64,000 bases of DNA, taken from an uncultured Hyphomonas sp. Lineage in GTDB: Bacteria > Pseudomonadota > Alphaproteobacteria > Caulobacterales > Hyphomonadaceae. Location of the stretch: the NCBI RefSeq assembly GCF_963677035.1, contig NZ_OY781472.1, positions 2,815,658-2,879,657 of the forward strand, in the 5' to 3' direction. Both the position numbers and the translations under genes were made by a program. Position 1 is the first letter of the stretch. The number at the start of each line of letters is the position of its first letter. Below are positions 9,306 to 17,215 of the stretch, in pieces. The notes below the pieces were generated by a model, which saw only the letters and a list, made by a program, of their open reading frames with translations, did no database searches and had not been told where the DNA came from.

Positions 9306-10408
9306 TGGCGCGTCATCTCATTGCCCTTTTGCCGGCCGAGGGAGAAGCCTGGCGCTTTGCTGCCGTGGGAGCAGGCGACATCACCCTTTTGCCGCCGCAC
9401 GAGAAAACGGCGCCGTCTGACGGTGTGACAGTTGTTGTGCCGGCGACGGAGGTGGCAGTCGCCACAGTTCGCCTGGTTGGTACGCGCCGCGCCGACTGGT
9501 TGCGGACAGCACGCTTTGCTGTTGAGGACGATATCTCCGTGCCGGTGGAGAATCTGCACGCTGCAATTGGGCAGCGGAACGGTGCCGGAGATGAGGGAAC
9601 CGTCTGCATGGTCGCGCGGGAAGTCATGGACGGCTGGATGCGGCGCCTGACAGATGCCGGGCTGGAAGATGCCCGTCTGGTCGCCGATGTGACGCTGCTG
9701 GGGGCAGACTCACCGCCTCTGGACATGGGCAGCCATATCATCGTCTGCACCGAAGAGCGCCGGTTCGCTATCGACAAATCCCTGCCATCAGACCTCGTCT
9801 CTGCGCTGATACAGCGGGCAGGACAGGAACCAGAGCGGGCGGACGATCCCTTGCTGGCGCTCGCGCGCCTCTTCTTGGCAGGCGAAACCGGCATTGATTT
9901 GCGGCAGGCTGATTTTGCCCGCAAGGCGGAACTGCCCATTGACCTGAAACGCCTCCGCCTTGTGACCGCTCTGGCGGTCGTTTGTGCGCTGGCCTGGGGC
10001 GCCTATATGTTTGCCAGTATCCGCTCCATGAACCAGCTTGAGACCGTTCTGGATCGTCAGACGCGGGCCAGTTTCGCTGCCATGTATCCGGGACAACCCA
10101 TCCCGTCGAACATCGTGGCCGCTGTCCGTGAGCGCTCTGGCAGCGCCGGGATGCCAGTTGCAGGCTTCCGTGAAATGGCCGGGGTCCTCTACGCTGCGCT
10201 TGCCAGTCAGGAAGGCGTCCGCCTCTCCAGCCTGCGCTACGATGCCGATACGGGGCAATTGCAGGCGAAACTCGTCTATAGCGCCTTCGGGGATGATGAG
10301 ACCCTCAAGAGCGCGATCGAAACGGGCGGCCTGTCTGTCCGGCTTGGAGATGCGCGTGTCGAGGATGGCCGGGTTGTTGGCGATTTGATACTGGAGCAGT
10401 CATCATGA
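9305..10408 (+). CDS. gspL: Type II secretion platform protein GspL
   Basis: GspL is a bitopic inner-membrane protein that recruits GspE to the membrane. The 367-residue protein has a cytoplasmic actin-like N-terminal domain (about 1-215), one membrane helix (about 217-239, LVTALAVVCALAWGAYMFAS) and a C-terminal periplasmic ferredoxin-like domain (GFREMAGVLYAALASQEGV). It overlaps gspK by one base and gspM by 4. The family diverges strongly in sequence, so the call leans partly on position and topology. Confidence 0.88.
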   Translation: MARHLIALLPAEGEAWRFAAVGAGDITLLPPHEKTAPSDGVTVVVPATEVAVATVRLVGTRRADWLRTARFAVEDDISVPVENLHAAIGQRNGAGDEGTVCMVAREVMDGWMRRLTDAGLEDARLVADVTLLGADSPPLDMGSHIIVCTEERRFAIDKSLPSDLVSALIQRAGQEPERADDPLLALARLFLAGETGIDLRQADFARKAELPIDLKRLRLVTALAVVCALAWGAYMFASIRSMNQLETVLDRQTRASFAAMYPGQPIPSNIVAAVRERSGSAGMPVAGFREMAGVLYAALASQEGVRLSSLRYDADTGQLQAKLVYSAFGDDETLKSAIETGGLSVRLGDARVEDGRVVGDLILEQSS

Positions 10409-10878
10409 CGGAATTCTGGTCCGCCCGGTCCGTGCGGGAACGTCTGTTGATCCTTTTTGCCGGTTTGCTCGCTGCAGCATTGCTTGCCAATCTGCTCGTG
10501 GTTCGCCCCTTGCTCACGGCGAAAAGCGATGCCGCTGCATCGCTGGCCGTTGCCTCACGGACATTGGATGTCGTGTCTGCGGCGCGGCCGGCGTCCAATG
10601 CGGGGCTAACGCCAGGCGCTTCGGGTGTCGCGGGCGAAGACCTGCGTTCGAGGCTGGTCGGCCTCGCTGCACAGCGAGGCATTTCGGTTTCCAGACTGCA
10701 ATCGAATGAGCGCGGAGCGATTATTATCCAGTTTGACCAGGTTTCGGTGCAGCAACTGTTCGCCTGGCTGGAAGTTGCCGAGCGTGAGCTCGGGGCGAAG
10801 CCTGCGCAGGCGTCGATATTTTCTGATGCGGCAGGCACGGTCCGCGCCAGTTTCGAGTTCCGGGGAAGCGAATTGTAA
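10405..10878 (+). CDS. gspM: Type II secretion platform protein GspM
   Basis: GspM partners GspL in the inner-membrane platform. The 157-residue protein has a short cytoplasmic N terminus (MTEFWSARSVRERLL), one membrane helix (about residues 12-34) and a periplasmic ferredoxin-like fold with FDQVSVQQLFAWLEVAEREL, a phrase typical of GspM. It overlaps gspL by 4 bases and gspN by one. Confidence 0.88.
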   Translation: MTEFWSARSVRERLLILFAGLLAAALLANLLVVRPLLTAKSDAAASLAVASRTLDVVSAARPASNAGLTPGASGVAGEDLRSRLVGLAAQRGISVSRLQSNERGAIIIQFDQVSVQQLFAWLEVAERELGAKPAQASIFSDAAGTVRASFEFRGSEL

Positions 10879-11615
10879 TGCGAAAAATTCTGCTCCTCTC
10901 AGTGTTCATTGGCGTACTGGTCTTCACGCTTGTGGCCAGTGCTCCGTTGTCGTTCATTCTCAAGCGATCAGGACTCGTACAGCAGGGCGTGTCCTGGCAG
11001 CAGGCACGCGGCACAGTCTGGCACGGTCAGGTGACGGGCCTTGCTGTACGGGGAGATGCCGTCGGCGCGGTGCAGGAGGACTTCAGTCTCCTGCGAATGA
11101 TACAAGGCCAACCGGGGCATCTGATCCGCTGGAGTGGTCCGCAAGGTCAGGGGTCGGCGCTGGCCTCACTGTCTGGTTCCGGCATAAAGGTCCGGAAGGG
11201 GCGGGCCGCGATGACATTCGATGCGACTCGTATCTCTTCCGTTTTTCCGGCTCAGGACGTTTCCCTGCGTTTGTCCAATGTCTCAATTGATGCCACCTCC
11301 AGAGGTTGCCAATCGGCCAGCGGCGATGTGCGCACTGATGCGCTGTCAACGATATCGGCTGTTTACGGAGCGAACTGGCCGGAGCTGGACGGGTCTCTTT
11401 CCTGCGTGGAGGGGGAATTGGTCGTTTCAGTCGAAGGCAGGGCAGCGGATGGAACGCGCATTGCGGCGAGGTCTTCCCTGCAGGGAAATGGCCGGCTGGA
11501 GCTTTGGGATGTACCGGATAGTCAGACGAATGCGTTGCTGCTGGCAGGTTTCACCAATGAAGCAGGGCGGTTTGTCTATATGCAACGGGTATCAAATGGG
11601 GAATCTGTCCAGTGA
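10878..11615 (+). CDS. gspN: Type II secretion protein GspN
   Basis: GspN is an accessory type II secretion protein found in only part of the family's operons. The 245-residue product has an N-terminal membrane helix (ILLLSVFIGVLVFTLVASAP) and the characteristic QQARGTVWHGQVTGLAVRG segment, followed by a beta-rich periplasmic domain. Two Cys (in SRGCQSASG and SLSCVEGE) could form a disulfide. Its start overlaps the gspM stop by one base, and its end overlaps the next lipoprotein gene by 4 bases. Confidence 0.87.
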   Translation: MRKILLLSVFIGVLVFTLVASAPLSFILKRSGLVQQGVSWQQARGTVWHGQVTGLAVRGDAVGAVQEDFSLLRMIQGQPGHLIRWSGPQGQGSALASLSGSGIKVRKGRAAMTFDATRISSVFPAQDVSLRLSNVSIDATSRGCQSASGDVRTDALSTISAVYGANWPELDGSLSCVEGELVVSVEGRAADGTRIAARSSLQGNGRLELWDVPDSQTNALLLAGFTNEAGRFVYMQRVSNGESVQ

Positions 11616-12079
11616 ATAAGCTTATCCTTTTGTCCGGGCTCGCTTTCCTTGGTGCCTGTGCGTCGTCAGGCGCCCCACCGGAAGCCGACGTGCCCACGGG
11701 CGCCAGCACCGCTGCGACAGCGTCCCTGCCTGCGCAGACCCTGGAGCCAGGAACCTGCGGTCTCTTCCTCTGGACGCGTGACGAGCCACGCCATTTTGTC
11801 CTGTTCTTCGGGGCCGGGGACACGACAGCCAAGGCGATCATGAATGGCCGCCAGCAAACGCTCCGCGTCGATTCTCAGGATGGCGATGTTTTCGGACAAT
11901 TCCTGACTCGCATGGCGTTCAGCGCGCCGGATGGAGATGACATTACGCTGACGATGACGCCCGGAGAGCAGATCGAAGGGGGACGTCGTGTGCCGCTGGC
12001 GCGGATGATTTATGACAATGAAGAGGGATGGGAAATCATAACACCTCTTACAGGATTGACCGCTTGCCAGCCTGAATGA
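11612..12079 (+). CDS. Small lipoprotein encoded last in the gsp operon, function unknown
   Basis: A 155-residue predicted lipoprotein. GTG 11612 overlaps the gspN stop by 4 bases, so it is probably translated by coupling as gene 13 of the secretion operon. The N terminus MNKLILLSGLAFLGAC is a clean lipoprotein signal, with lipobox LGAC and acylated Cys16. A Ser/Ala/Pro-rich linker is followed by a small domain with GTCGLFLWTRDEPRHFVLFF and a Cys four residues from the C-terminal end (TACQPE). The two domain Cys could pair. I do not recognise the family. A pilotin or secretin-assembly role is a positional guess, because the operon has no recognisable gspS/aspS. Confidence 0.8.
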   Translation: MNKLILLSGLAFLGACASSGAPPEADVPTGASTAATASLPAQTLEPGTCGLFLWTRDEPRHFVLFFGAGDTTAKAIMNGRQQTLRVDSQDGDVFGQFLTRMAFSAPDGDDITLTMTPGEQIEGGRRVPLARMIYDNEEGWEIITPLTGLTACQPE

Positions 12080-12138
12080 CTTCCCGTTTTCTGTAGTAAC
12101 TACTACGGTACACAAATAATCCATGATAATGGATCGTG

Positions 12139-12175
12139 TTGACACACAACTGTCACAAAGAATATTGTGACAGTT
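12139..12175 (+). promoter_or_regulatory. Promoter overlapped by a perfect 11-bp inverted repeat
   Basis: A consensus -35 TTGACA (12139-12144) and an AATATT -10-like hexamer (12161-12166) are 16 bp apart. Between and over them lies the perfect inverted repeat AACTGTCACAA (12148-12158) / TTGTGACAGTT (12165-12175) with a 6-base spacer. The right arm ends exactly one base before ATG 12176. Transcription from this promoter would begin within a few bases of that ATG, so the mRNA would be leaderless or nearly so. The palindrome is well placed for a repressor operator. The regulator is not identified. Confidence 0.55.
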
Positions 12176-13000
12176 ATGTTACGTCTCACCTACAAATTTC
12201 TGTCCGTTTCGGCGCTGGCCCTTGCGGCTCTGAGCGGTCCTTCCTTTGCAGAGGCCGATACGGTCTGTGACCTGTCTAATGGATATGCAGCCGCACCAGC
12301 GGCTTTCCAGCAGGAAGCAAATGCCTGCCTGAACGGAATTGACGGAGTTGAGACGGATGCTGTGCTGGCTGACCAGCTGCTCCGTCTGACCGACGCGCAA
12401 CGCACCAGCCAGGGCGGGTCTGAACTTTCAACGCTCAGTTCCCTGAATGAAGCGGCCCGTCTGCACGCGCTCGATATGGCCGTTCGTGGTTATGCATCCC
12501 ACAAGGATCCGGAAGGCCGTACGCATCTTGATCGTGTCCGGATGTTGGAGCGCAGCCGCCTGATCGGTGCATTCGGTGCAAACATCGTCATCGTGAAAGC
12601 CGGTGCGTCGGCGGAAGATGTTCAGAAAGTGATCATGGCCGATGAGGCGAATGCCGCGAACCTGAAGCGCGACGCGTTCGATCATATGGGCGTGGCCGCT
12701 GTTGAAGCGAATGGCGTTCTTTACGTTGTCGAACTCTTCGCCCGTATCGATGGCCAGCTGAACACACCGGTTCCGATGGTCGCTGCGCCGCGGACAAACC
12801 TTGCCGCCAATTATGGCGATCAGTTCGAGCCGGTCGGCTGGTCTGTGGTCTCGGCCAATGGGGAAACCCTCATGCGCGGAATCGGCAGCAAGATGCCGGC
12901 GTCTGTTCCGGAGATTTCCGAAGGCTTCCTCCAGATGGATGTGGAGCATGGCAACAGTATCTACACGCTGAGAGGCCCGGCGATTTCGTCGTCGCTCTGA
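12176..13000 (+). CDS. Exported CAP-superfamily (SCP/PR-1-like) protein
   Basis: The N terminus (LTYKFLSVSALALAALSGPSFAEA) is a Sec signal peptide cut near FAEA. The body contains a CAP domain: LSSLNEAARLHALDMAVRGY, ASHKDPEGRTHLDRV and DHMGVAAVEANGVLYVVELFA match the alpha-beta-alpha sandwich with its conserved His and Glu positions. CAP proteins are secreted and diverse in activity, so no biochemical role is assigned. Two Cys near the mature N terminus (VCDLSNG and ACLNG) probably form a disulfide. ATG 12176 is chosen because an upstream GTG (12167) lies inside the palindrome. It sits just downstream of the gsp operon and ahead of a terminator, so it may be a secretion substrate. Confidence 0.8.
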   Translation: MLRLTYKFLSVSALALAALSGPSFAEADTVCDLSNGYAAAPAAFQQEANACLNGIDGVETDAVLADQLLRLTDAQRTSQGGSELSTLSSLNEAARLHALDMAVRGYASHKDPEGRTHLDRVRMLERSRLIGAFGANIVIVKAGASAEDVQKVIMADEANAANLKRDAFDHMGVAAVEANGVLYVVELFARIDGQLNTPVPMVAAPRTNLAANYGDQFEPVGWSVVSANGETLMRGIGSKMPASVPEISEGFLQMDVEHGNSIYTLRGPAISSSL

Positions 13001-13025
13001 CAGACAGCAACAGATTTTTCCAATT

Positions 13026-13056
13026 CGCCCGGGCCCTGTGCCCGGGCGTTTTCGTT
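13026..13056 (+). terminator. Intrinsic terminator after the CAP-domain gene
   Basis: A perfect 9-bp stem CGCCCGGGC (13026-13034) / GCCCGGGCG (13040-13048) with loop CCTGT is followed by TTTTCGTTTT. It lies 25 bases after the CAP gene stop. Confidence 0.85.
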
Positions 13057-13116
13057 TTGGCCTGATCCTTCTATGCTGGTAGTTCGCTGTCGCGGCCGTG
13101 AAGGGGACCGGCATTC

Positions 13117-13581
13117 ATGAATATCGACGTGTTGCTCTGGGGGCTGGTCCTCCTGCCGGCGCTGGCGGCGCTTGCCTGGATCGACATCCGGACACTGCGT
13201 TTGCCGGACCCTTTGACGCTTCCGCTCATCGGGGCCGGATTGGTTCAGTCCTGGTACTTTACAGGGGATGTCTGGCACGCCCTGATTGGAGCTGGCGCCG
13301 GATACCTGTTCTTCCTGGCGATTGAGAAGGGGTACAAGGCGCTGCGTGGTCAGGATGGGCTGGGCCGCGGCGACGCCAAGCTGCTCGCCGCAGGCGGGGC
13401 CTGGTGCGGCTGGATCGGCCTTCCCTGGATCGTGCTGATCGCGAGCAGTTCAGGTCTCGTCTTTGCCGGCACGCTCACGCTGCTGGGGCGCCGGCCCGCC
13501 GGCATGATGCCGTTTGGCCCGTTCCTGGCTTTCGGGATGACGGTGGTCTGGCTCGGGCAATTGGGGCTGGGACGGATCTGA
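13117..13581 (+). CDS. Minimal A24 prepilin peptidase (GspO/CpaA-like, no methylase domain)
   Basis: An aspartyl membrane protease that removes type IV prepilin-like leaders. The 154-residue protein has alternating hydrophobic segments and both catalytic aspartates of the A24 family: Asp23 in AWIDIRTLRLPD and Asp86 in the GxGD motif (GRGDAKLLA). It ends with MMPFGPFLAFGM, also typical of the family. It lacks the N-terminal zinc/methyltransferase domain of full-length GspO/PilD (about 280 residues), so it would cleave leaders but not N-methylate. It lies downstream of the gsp operon and is the obvious candidate to process GspG-K. A CpaA-like role in Flp pili cannot be excluded. Confidence 0.88.
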   Translation: MNIDVLLWGLVLLPALAALAWIDIRTLRLPDPLTLPLIGAGLVQSWYFTGDVWHALIGAGAGYLFFLAIEKGYKALRGQDGLGRGDAKLLAAGGAWCGWIGLPWIVLIASSSGLVFAGTLTLLGRRPAGMMPFGPFLAFGMTVVWLGQLGLGRI

Positions 13582-13644
13582 CGGGGGGCCAGATCAGGGC
13601 AGCCCCGGATTGATGCGTCGATGGTTGAGACTTAAGAGCTGGAT

Positions 13645-14325
13645 ATGACGGAAACGCGGATCAAACCAAGACAAGACCGGCGCACCGCGATCCTTGATGC
13701 GGCAGAGGAGCAATTCGCCAGGCATGGATATGATGGCGTGACGCTGCGCGCCATCGCCAAACATGCCGGTGTGGATGTGGCGTTGTCCAATTACTATTTC
13801 GGCCCCAAGCGGGACCTGTTCGACGCCGTACTGGTCCGCCGCGCCGAGATTCTGAACCAGATGCGCCTGAACCAGCTTGATGAATGCCTGGCAGGCAGCG
13901 ACCAGCTGCCTTCGGTGGAGGCGATCATCCGTGCCTATCTGCGTCCCTTGCTGACGGGCAGCCATGTGCAGGAAGAAGGCTGGAAAAACTATTACGCGCT
14001 GATCGCCTATGTGAACAATTCTCCCGAATGGGGCGGCCAGCTGATGACGCAGTTTTTCGATCCGCTGGTTGACCGGTTTATGGAGGCGTTCCGTCTGGCC
14101 TTGCCGGGGATCGAAGACCGGGACCTGTACTGGGCCTATCATTGCCTGTCGGGCGCGCTGACGCTGACCTTCGCCCAGACCGGACGCATCGATCATCTTT
14201 CCGGCGGTTTGTGCCGTTCGAATGATCTGGCGGATGCCTATGAGCACATGGTGAAATTCACCGCTGCGGGGTTCGAATCCTTCCGTAGGTTGAACCCGGC
14301 CAAACCGGAACAGGGCGGCGCGTGA
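13645..14325 (+). CDS. TetR/AcrR-family transcriptional regulator
   Basis: A 226-residue one-component repressor. The N-terminal TetR helix-turn-helix spans about residues 12-58, with ILDAAEEQFARHGYDGVTLR, AIAKHAGVDVALSNYYFGPK and RDLFDAV. The C-terminal ligand domain (LMTQFFDPLVDRFMEAFRLALPG) resembles the CecR-type subgroup. The ligand is unknown. It stands alone between the prepilin peptidase and an acidic lipoprotein. Nothing in the flanking DNA clearly marks its operator. Confidence 0.9.
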   Translation: MTETRIKPRQDRRTAILDAAEEQFARHGYDGVTLRAIAKHAGVDVALSNYYFGPKRDLFDAVLVRRAEILNQMRLNQLDECLAGSDQLPSVEAIIRAYLRPLLTGSHVQEEGWKNYYALIAYVNNSPEWGGQLMTQFFDPLVDRFMEAFRLALPGIEDRDLYWAYHCLSGALTLTFAQTGRIDHLSGGLCRSNDLADAYEHMVKFTAAGFESFRRLNPAKPEQGGA

Positions 14326-14432
14326 CACGGTTACTGTTGCGGTGGCGTTAAATCTGTTGTGAATTGAATCTTCAGGGGAAAGACGGGCGCGCCCGGCTGC
14401 GAATACGGCCGGTCTGGAGTGAGGAATCAGTC

Positions 14433-15701
14433 TTGGGAAAACGACGCAGTCTGCTGGCGTTCACGGCATTGATTGGTGCAAGCACGGCGCTGACGGGGTG
14501 CCTGACAAGAAGCATAAACACGCGGCCGCCGGTGGTTTCCGACGGTATGGGCTCAGACCTGCGCGTGATGCTGGATGACAGTTGCGTGCCGGAAGAGACC
14601 CGCGGACCGGGAGACCGTACGCTGGGATTCGGCCAGGAACTGGCGCTTCAGGCGGGCATGCTCATGTTCGATTCTGTCGGGGCATGGTTGCAGCAGATGG
14701 GAGCACCGAAGATCGATCGCAGCACGGGAGTCGTGAGCGGCAAGCTGTTTACCAGCCCGGACATGATGGAGTTCAACCGCGAGGTTGCCTGTGTTCACGT
14801 GATCCGGAGCGGGTTTGATCCGTCCGGGCCTGCGTTTGGCAACGCGCCGCCAGAGTTTCTGGCGGAGTGGAGCCGTCTTGGCCTTGTCTCCCGGCCATCC
14901 TTCTATGCTGAGATCCGCCTCGTGCCGGATGATGAGCGATCTGGATATTTCACCGGGGAGCTTCTGAAAGTCGTATCGAATGAGTTCGAGCGGCAGGCGC
15001 GCTATGATTCGCGTGACTATCTTGTCGTGCTGGACTTTGAGCGGCCCGAACCGCGCACCTATGTCCAGTTCACGCCGGAAGGCGCGGTGGAGTTTCACGA
15101 CGCATCGGGGTTCGCGCGGGGCGTATTCAAGTTTCCTGAGCTGAAGCGTGGCGAGTATATTTCCGGTGCCGCTGCGACCGGTCTTGAGACGGGCTGGATG
15201 CCGCTCGATTATTCCGGTGTCGACCGGGATTCCGGTATTTTCAACCTGTTCGTCGATGTGCTGGAGCTGAAGCGCGGGGATCCGCTGCTTTCCGATATTG
15301 GCTCGCTGCTACGGTCCAATGCCGTGCAGGCTGCGGCTGAGGAAGAGTTGCGCAAGCAGATCGACAAGGAAGGCACACGCGAGGTCAAGGAAGAGGAGCG
15401 GGCGGACGAATTGCTCGCGCAACGCGGACTTGAACGCGCACTCCGGCGGGCCGTGCTGGATCTGCGGCGGACGCTCGCGGAGGAGGACATAAGTTCAGAC
15501 TACCTGATTGCCTCGCGTGACGATGTGGAAGATGCGCTGTTCGACATCGAGCACCGTTTCAACTGGCGTGGGCCAAAGCCGGAAGACCGGATTGATGAGG
15601 CCGAAACCCTGCTGGAGGAGGCCGACGTTCGCGTTGAAGCGCTTCTGGAGGAAGAGCTGGCCGTTGAAGAGCCCGAGGACGAGTTCGACGATCAGTTCTG
15701 A
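14433..15701 (+). CDS. Acidic lipoprotein of unknown function
   Basis: A predicted lipoprotein of 422 residues. TTG 14433 is chosen because GTGAGGA lies about 8 bases upstream and it puts the signal LLAFTALIGASTALTGC directly at the N terminus, with acylated Cys23. An in-frame TTG at 14364 would add 23 residues before the signal. The middle section (about 45-290) is a mixed alpha/beta domain with phrases such as RDYLVVLDFERPEPRTYVQF. The last 120 residues are highly charged, with probable coiled coil (AEEELRKQIDKEGTREVKEE), and end in an acidic tail (EEPEDEFDDQF). I do not recognise the family. It converges with the protease gene at 15705 with only 3 bases between the stops. Confidence 0.8.
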   Translation: MGKRRSLLAFTALIGASTALTGCLTRSINTRPPVVSDGMGSDLRVMLDDSCVPEETRGPGDRTLGFGQELALQAGMLMFDSVGAWLQQMGAPKIDRSTGVVSGKLFTSPDMMEFNREVACVHVIRSGFDPSGPAFGNAPPEFLAEWSRLGLVSRPSFYAEIRLVPDDERSGYFTGELLKVVSNEFERQARYDSRDYLVVLDFERPEPRTYVQFTPEGAVEFHDASGFARGVFKFPELKRGEYISGAAATGLETGWMPLDYSGVDRDSGIFNLFVDVLELKRGDPLLSDIGSLLRSNAVQAAAEEELRKQIDKEGTREVKEEERADELLAQRGLERALRRAVLDLRRTLAEEDISSDYLIASRDDVEDALFDIEHRFNWRGPKPEDRIDEAETLLEEADVRVEALLEEELAVEEPEDEFDDQF

Positions 15702-15704
15702 CGG

Positions 15705-17207
15705 CTAGTAGGTCGCTGTGGCTGCGGCCCAGTCCGCCAGCCCGCCTTCGCTTGACCGGTTGGCGACTTCGGTCAGCATGCGTGTGGCAAAGTCGACAGG
15801 TTCCCGTTCCGGCTGTTCTTCTTCTGCAATGGTCCGCATGCGCGCAGGTGTCGGCAACAGGTCACCAGCGAACGCAACCCCCTCAGGAATAACGAATGCA
15901 TAGATTTTGGCGCCGTCTTCCGCAGGCGGGATGACCATCCAGGGCACTTCCGGAAGGGTAATGGTCTCACCGGCTTTCACGATCGCACTGGCTTCCGGTG
16001 TCCGGTCATTCGGGAAGTAGGTGTTGATGCGGCCTGAATTCTCCAGTTCGAAGACGATCAGGCGGCCCGCGATTTTGGGTGTCACCGAAATCTTCAGCGC
16101 CGCGTTCGTGCCTTCACCCTCCTGAACCACATCGAGGGCAATACGGTCCCGGGTCGGGCTGAGCACCCGCGCCATGGCCTCCATGGTTTCGGCGGTTGCG
16201 ACAAAGACCTGTTCCGGTTGCGCATCGACGAACATTGCGCCGCGGGCGGTGCTTTCGATCCAGTCCCGATAGGGGGAGACGCGCGTGTAGACGCCTTCGG
16301 ACTTTGCCGCGGCGCACTCGAACCCGTAACTGACGATCCCGACCTGATAGGTCCGCTCCTTGGCGTCGAGGGCGACCAGTGGCCCGCCGCTATCGCCCTG
16401 GCAGCTGTCGACACCGCCGAACTTCCGGCCGGCGCAGATCTGCGTGCTGCCATCATAAGCGAGGTCAGCATATTGGGCGCTGCAAACCTCCGGCGGCTTC
16501 ATGGGAAGCATGGCGTGATAGAGGTAGCGCGATCCCGCCCGGCCTGAGCGGTCGCTTGTGCCGATGCGAAAGGTCTCCAGCCGGGCCGCGGTGCCGGAGT
16601 CGGCCTGTTTGCCAAACCCGGCCACGAAAGCCCGGGCGCCATTCGCGTCACTGTCGGCTGGGCCACCGGACGAGAGACGTGCCAGCTGCCCCGTCCATGT
16701 CCGTCCGATGCGGACAAGGGCGAGGTCGTTTTCCGATCCCTCCCAGACACCGGGTGAGACTTCCATAGTCGGCTTATAGTCCGGATGGATCATGACGGCG
16801 TCGACGTCAAACACGGTTTCGTCACCGGCGCCGAGGTCGTCTGTGCCGCCTACGACCTCAAGTTTGGCCCTCGGCTTCCATTCCCAACGGCCATCGACTT
16901 GCCGGGATTCCCCTTCAAAACAATGCGCTGCCGTAAGCACCCAGCGCCGCGCGACGAACGTGCCGCCACAGAAATACTGCAAACGCCCGCTCCGTGTCTC
17001 ATGCCGCAAAACCGCAATATACGGCCACTGCGCCAGCGTGGAGCGGTCTCCATTCACGATCCGGTCCGATGCGCGGGCATCGGCATCCAGCGCTGCGGTC
17101 CAGGCCAGCTGGTCCGTGTCGGGGGCTTCATCCGGCGTGGTCTGACAAGCTGTTGCCAGAGCCAGGAAGCCGCCGGTCAGCACGAGGGCTCGGAAGAGTT
17201 TTATCAT
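15705..17207 (-). CDS. Exported trypsin-like S1 serine protease with C-terminal extension (lipoprotein)
   Basis: A chymotrypsin-family serine endopeptidase. The start ATG 17207 has TGAGG 6 bases upstream; a GTG at 17219 is also in frame. The N terminus MIKLFRALVLTGGFLALATAC is a lipoprotein signal (Cys21). The S1 domain begins at RIVNGDRST (activation-type N terminus) and shows the full triad: VLTAAHCFE (His), ENDLALVRI (Asp) and DSCQGDSGGPLV (Ser; Asp at the specificity pocket suggests Lys/Arg preference). About 170 C-terminal residues form an extension with GRLIVFELENSGRINTYFPN, reminiscent of DUF4384. Its neighbour at 17216 is a tandem paralogue in the same operon. Both lie near the gsp operon and could be secreted or surface-anchored by it. 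Confidence 0.88.
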   Translation of the reverse strand: MIKLFRALVLTGGFLALATACQTTPDEAPDTDQLAWTAALDADARASDRIVNGDRSTLAQWPYIAVLRHETRSGRLQYFCGGTFVARRWVLTAAHCFEGESRQVDGRWEWKPRAKLEVVGGTDDLGAGDETVFDVDAVMIHPDYKPTMEVSPGVWEGSENDLALVRIGRTWTGQLARLSSGGPADSDANGARAFVAGFGKQADSGTAARLETFRIGTSDRSGRAGSRYLYHAMLPMKPPEVCSAQYADLAYDGSTQICAGRKFGGVDSCQGDSGGPLVALDAKERTYQVGIVSYGFECAAAKSEGVYTRVSPYRDWIESTARGAMFVDAQPEQVFVATAETMEAMARVLSPTRDRIALDVVQEGEGTNAALKISVTPKIAGRLIVFELENSGRINTYFPNDRTPEASAIVKAGETITLPEVPWMVIPPAEDGAKIYAFVIPEGVAFAGDLLPTPARMRTIAEEEQPEREPVDFATRMLTEVANRSSEGGLADWAAATATY

Positions 17208-17215
17208 GAACAGCC

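Noticed and set aside
12093..12106. GTAGT-AACT-ACTAC inverted repeat before the CAP gene
   Set aside because: Only 5-bp arms, well upstream of the promoter; kept out in favour of the perfect 11-bp repeat at 12148-12175.
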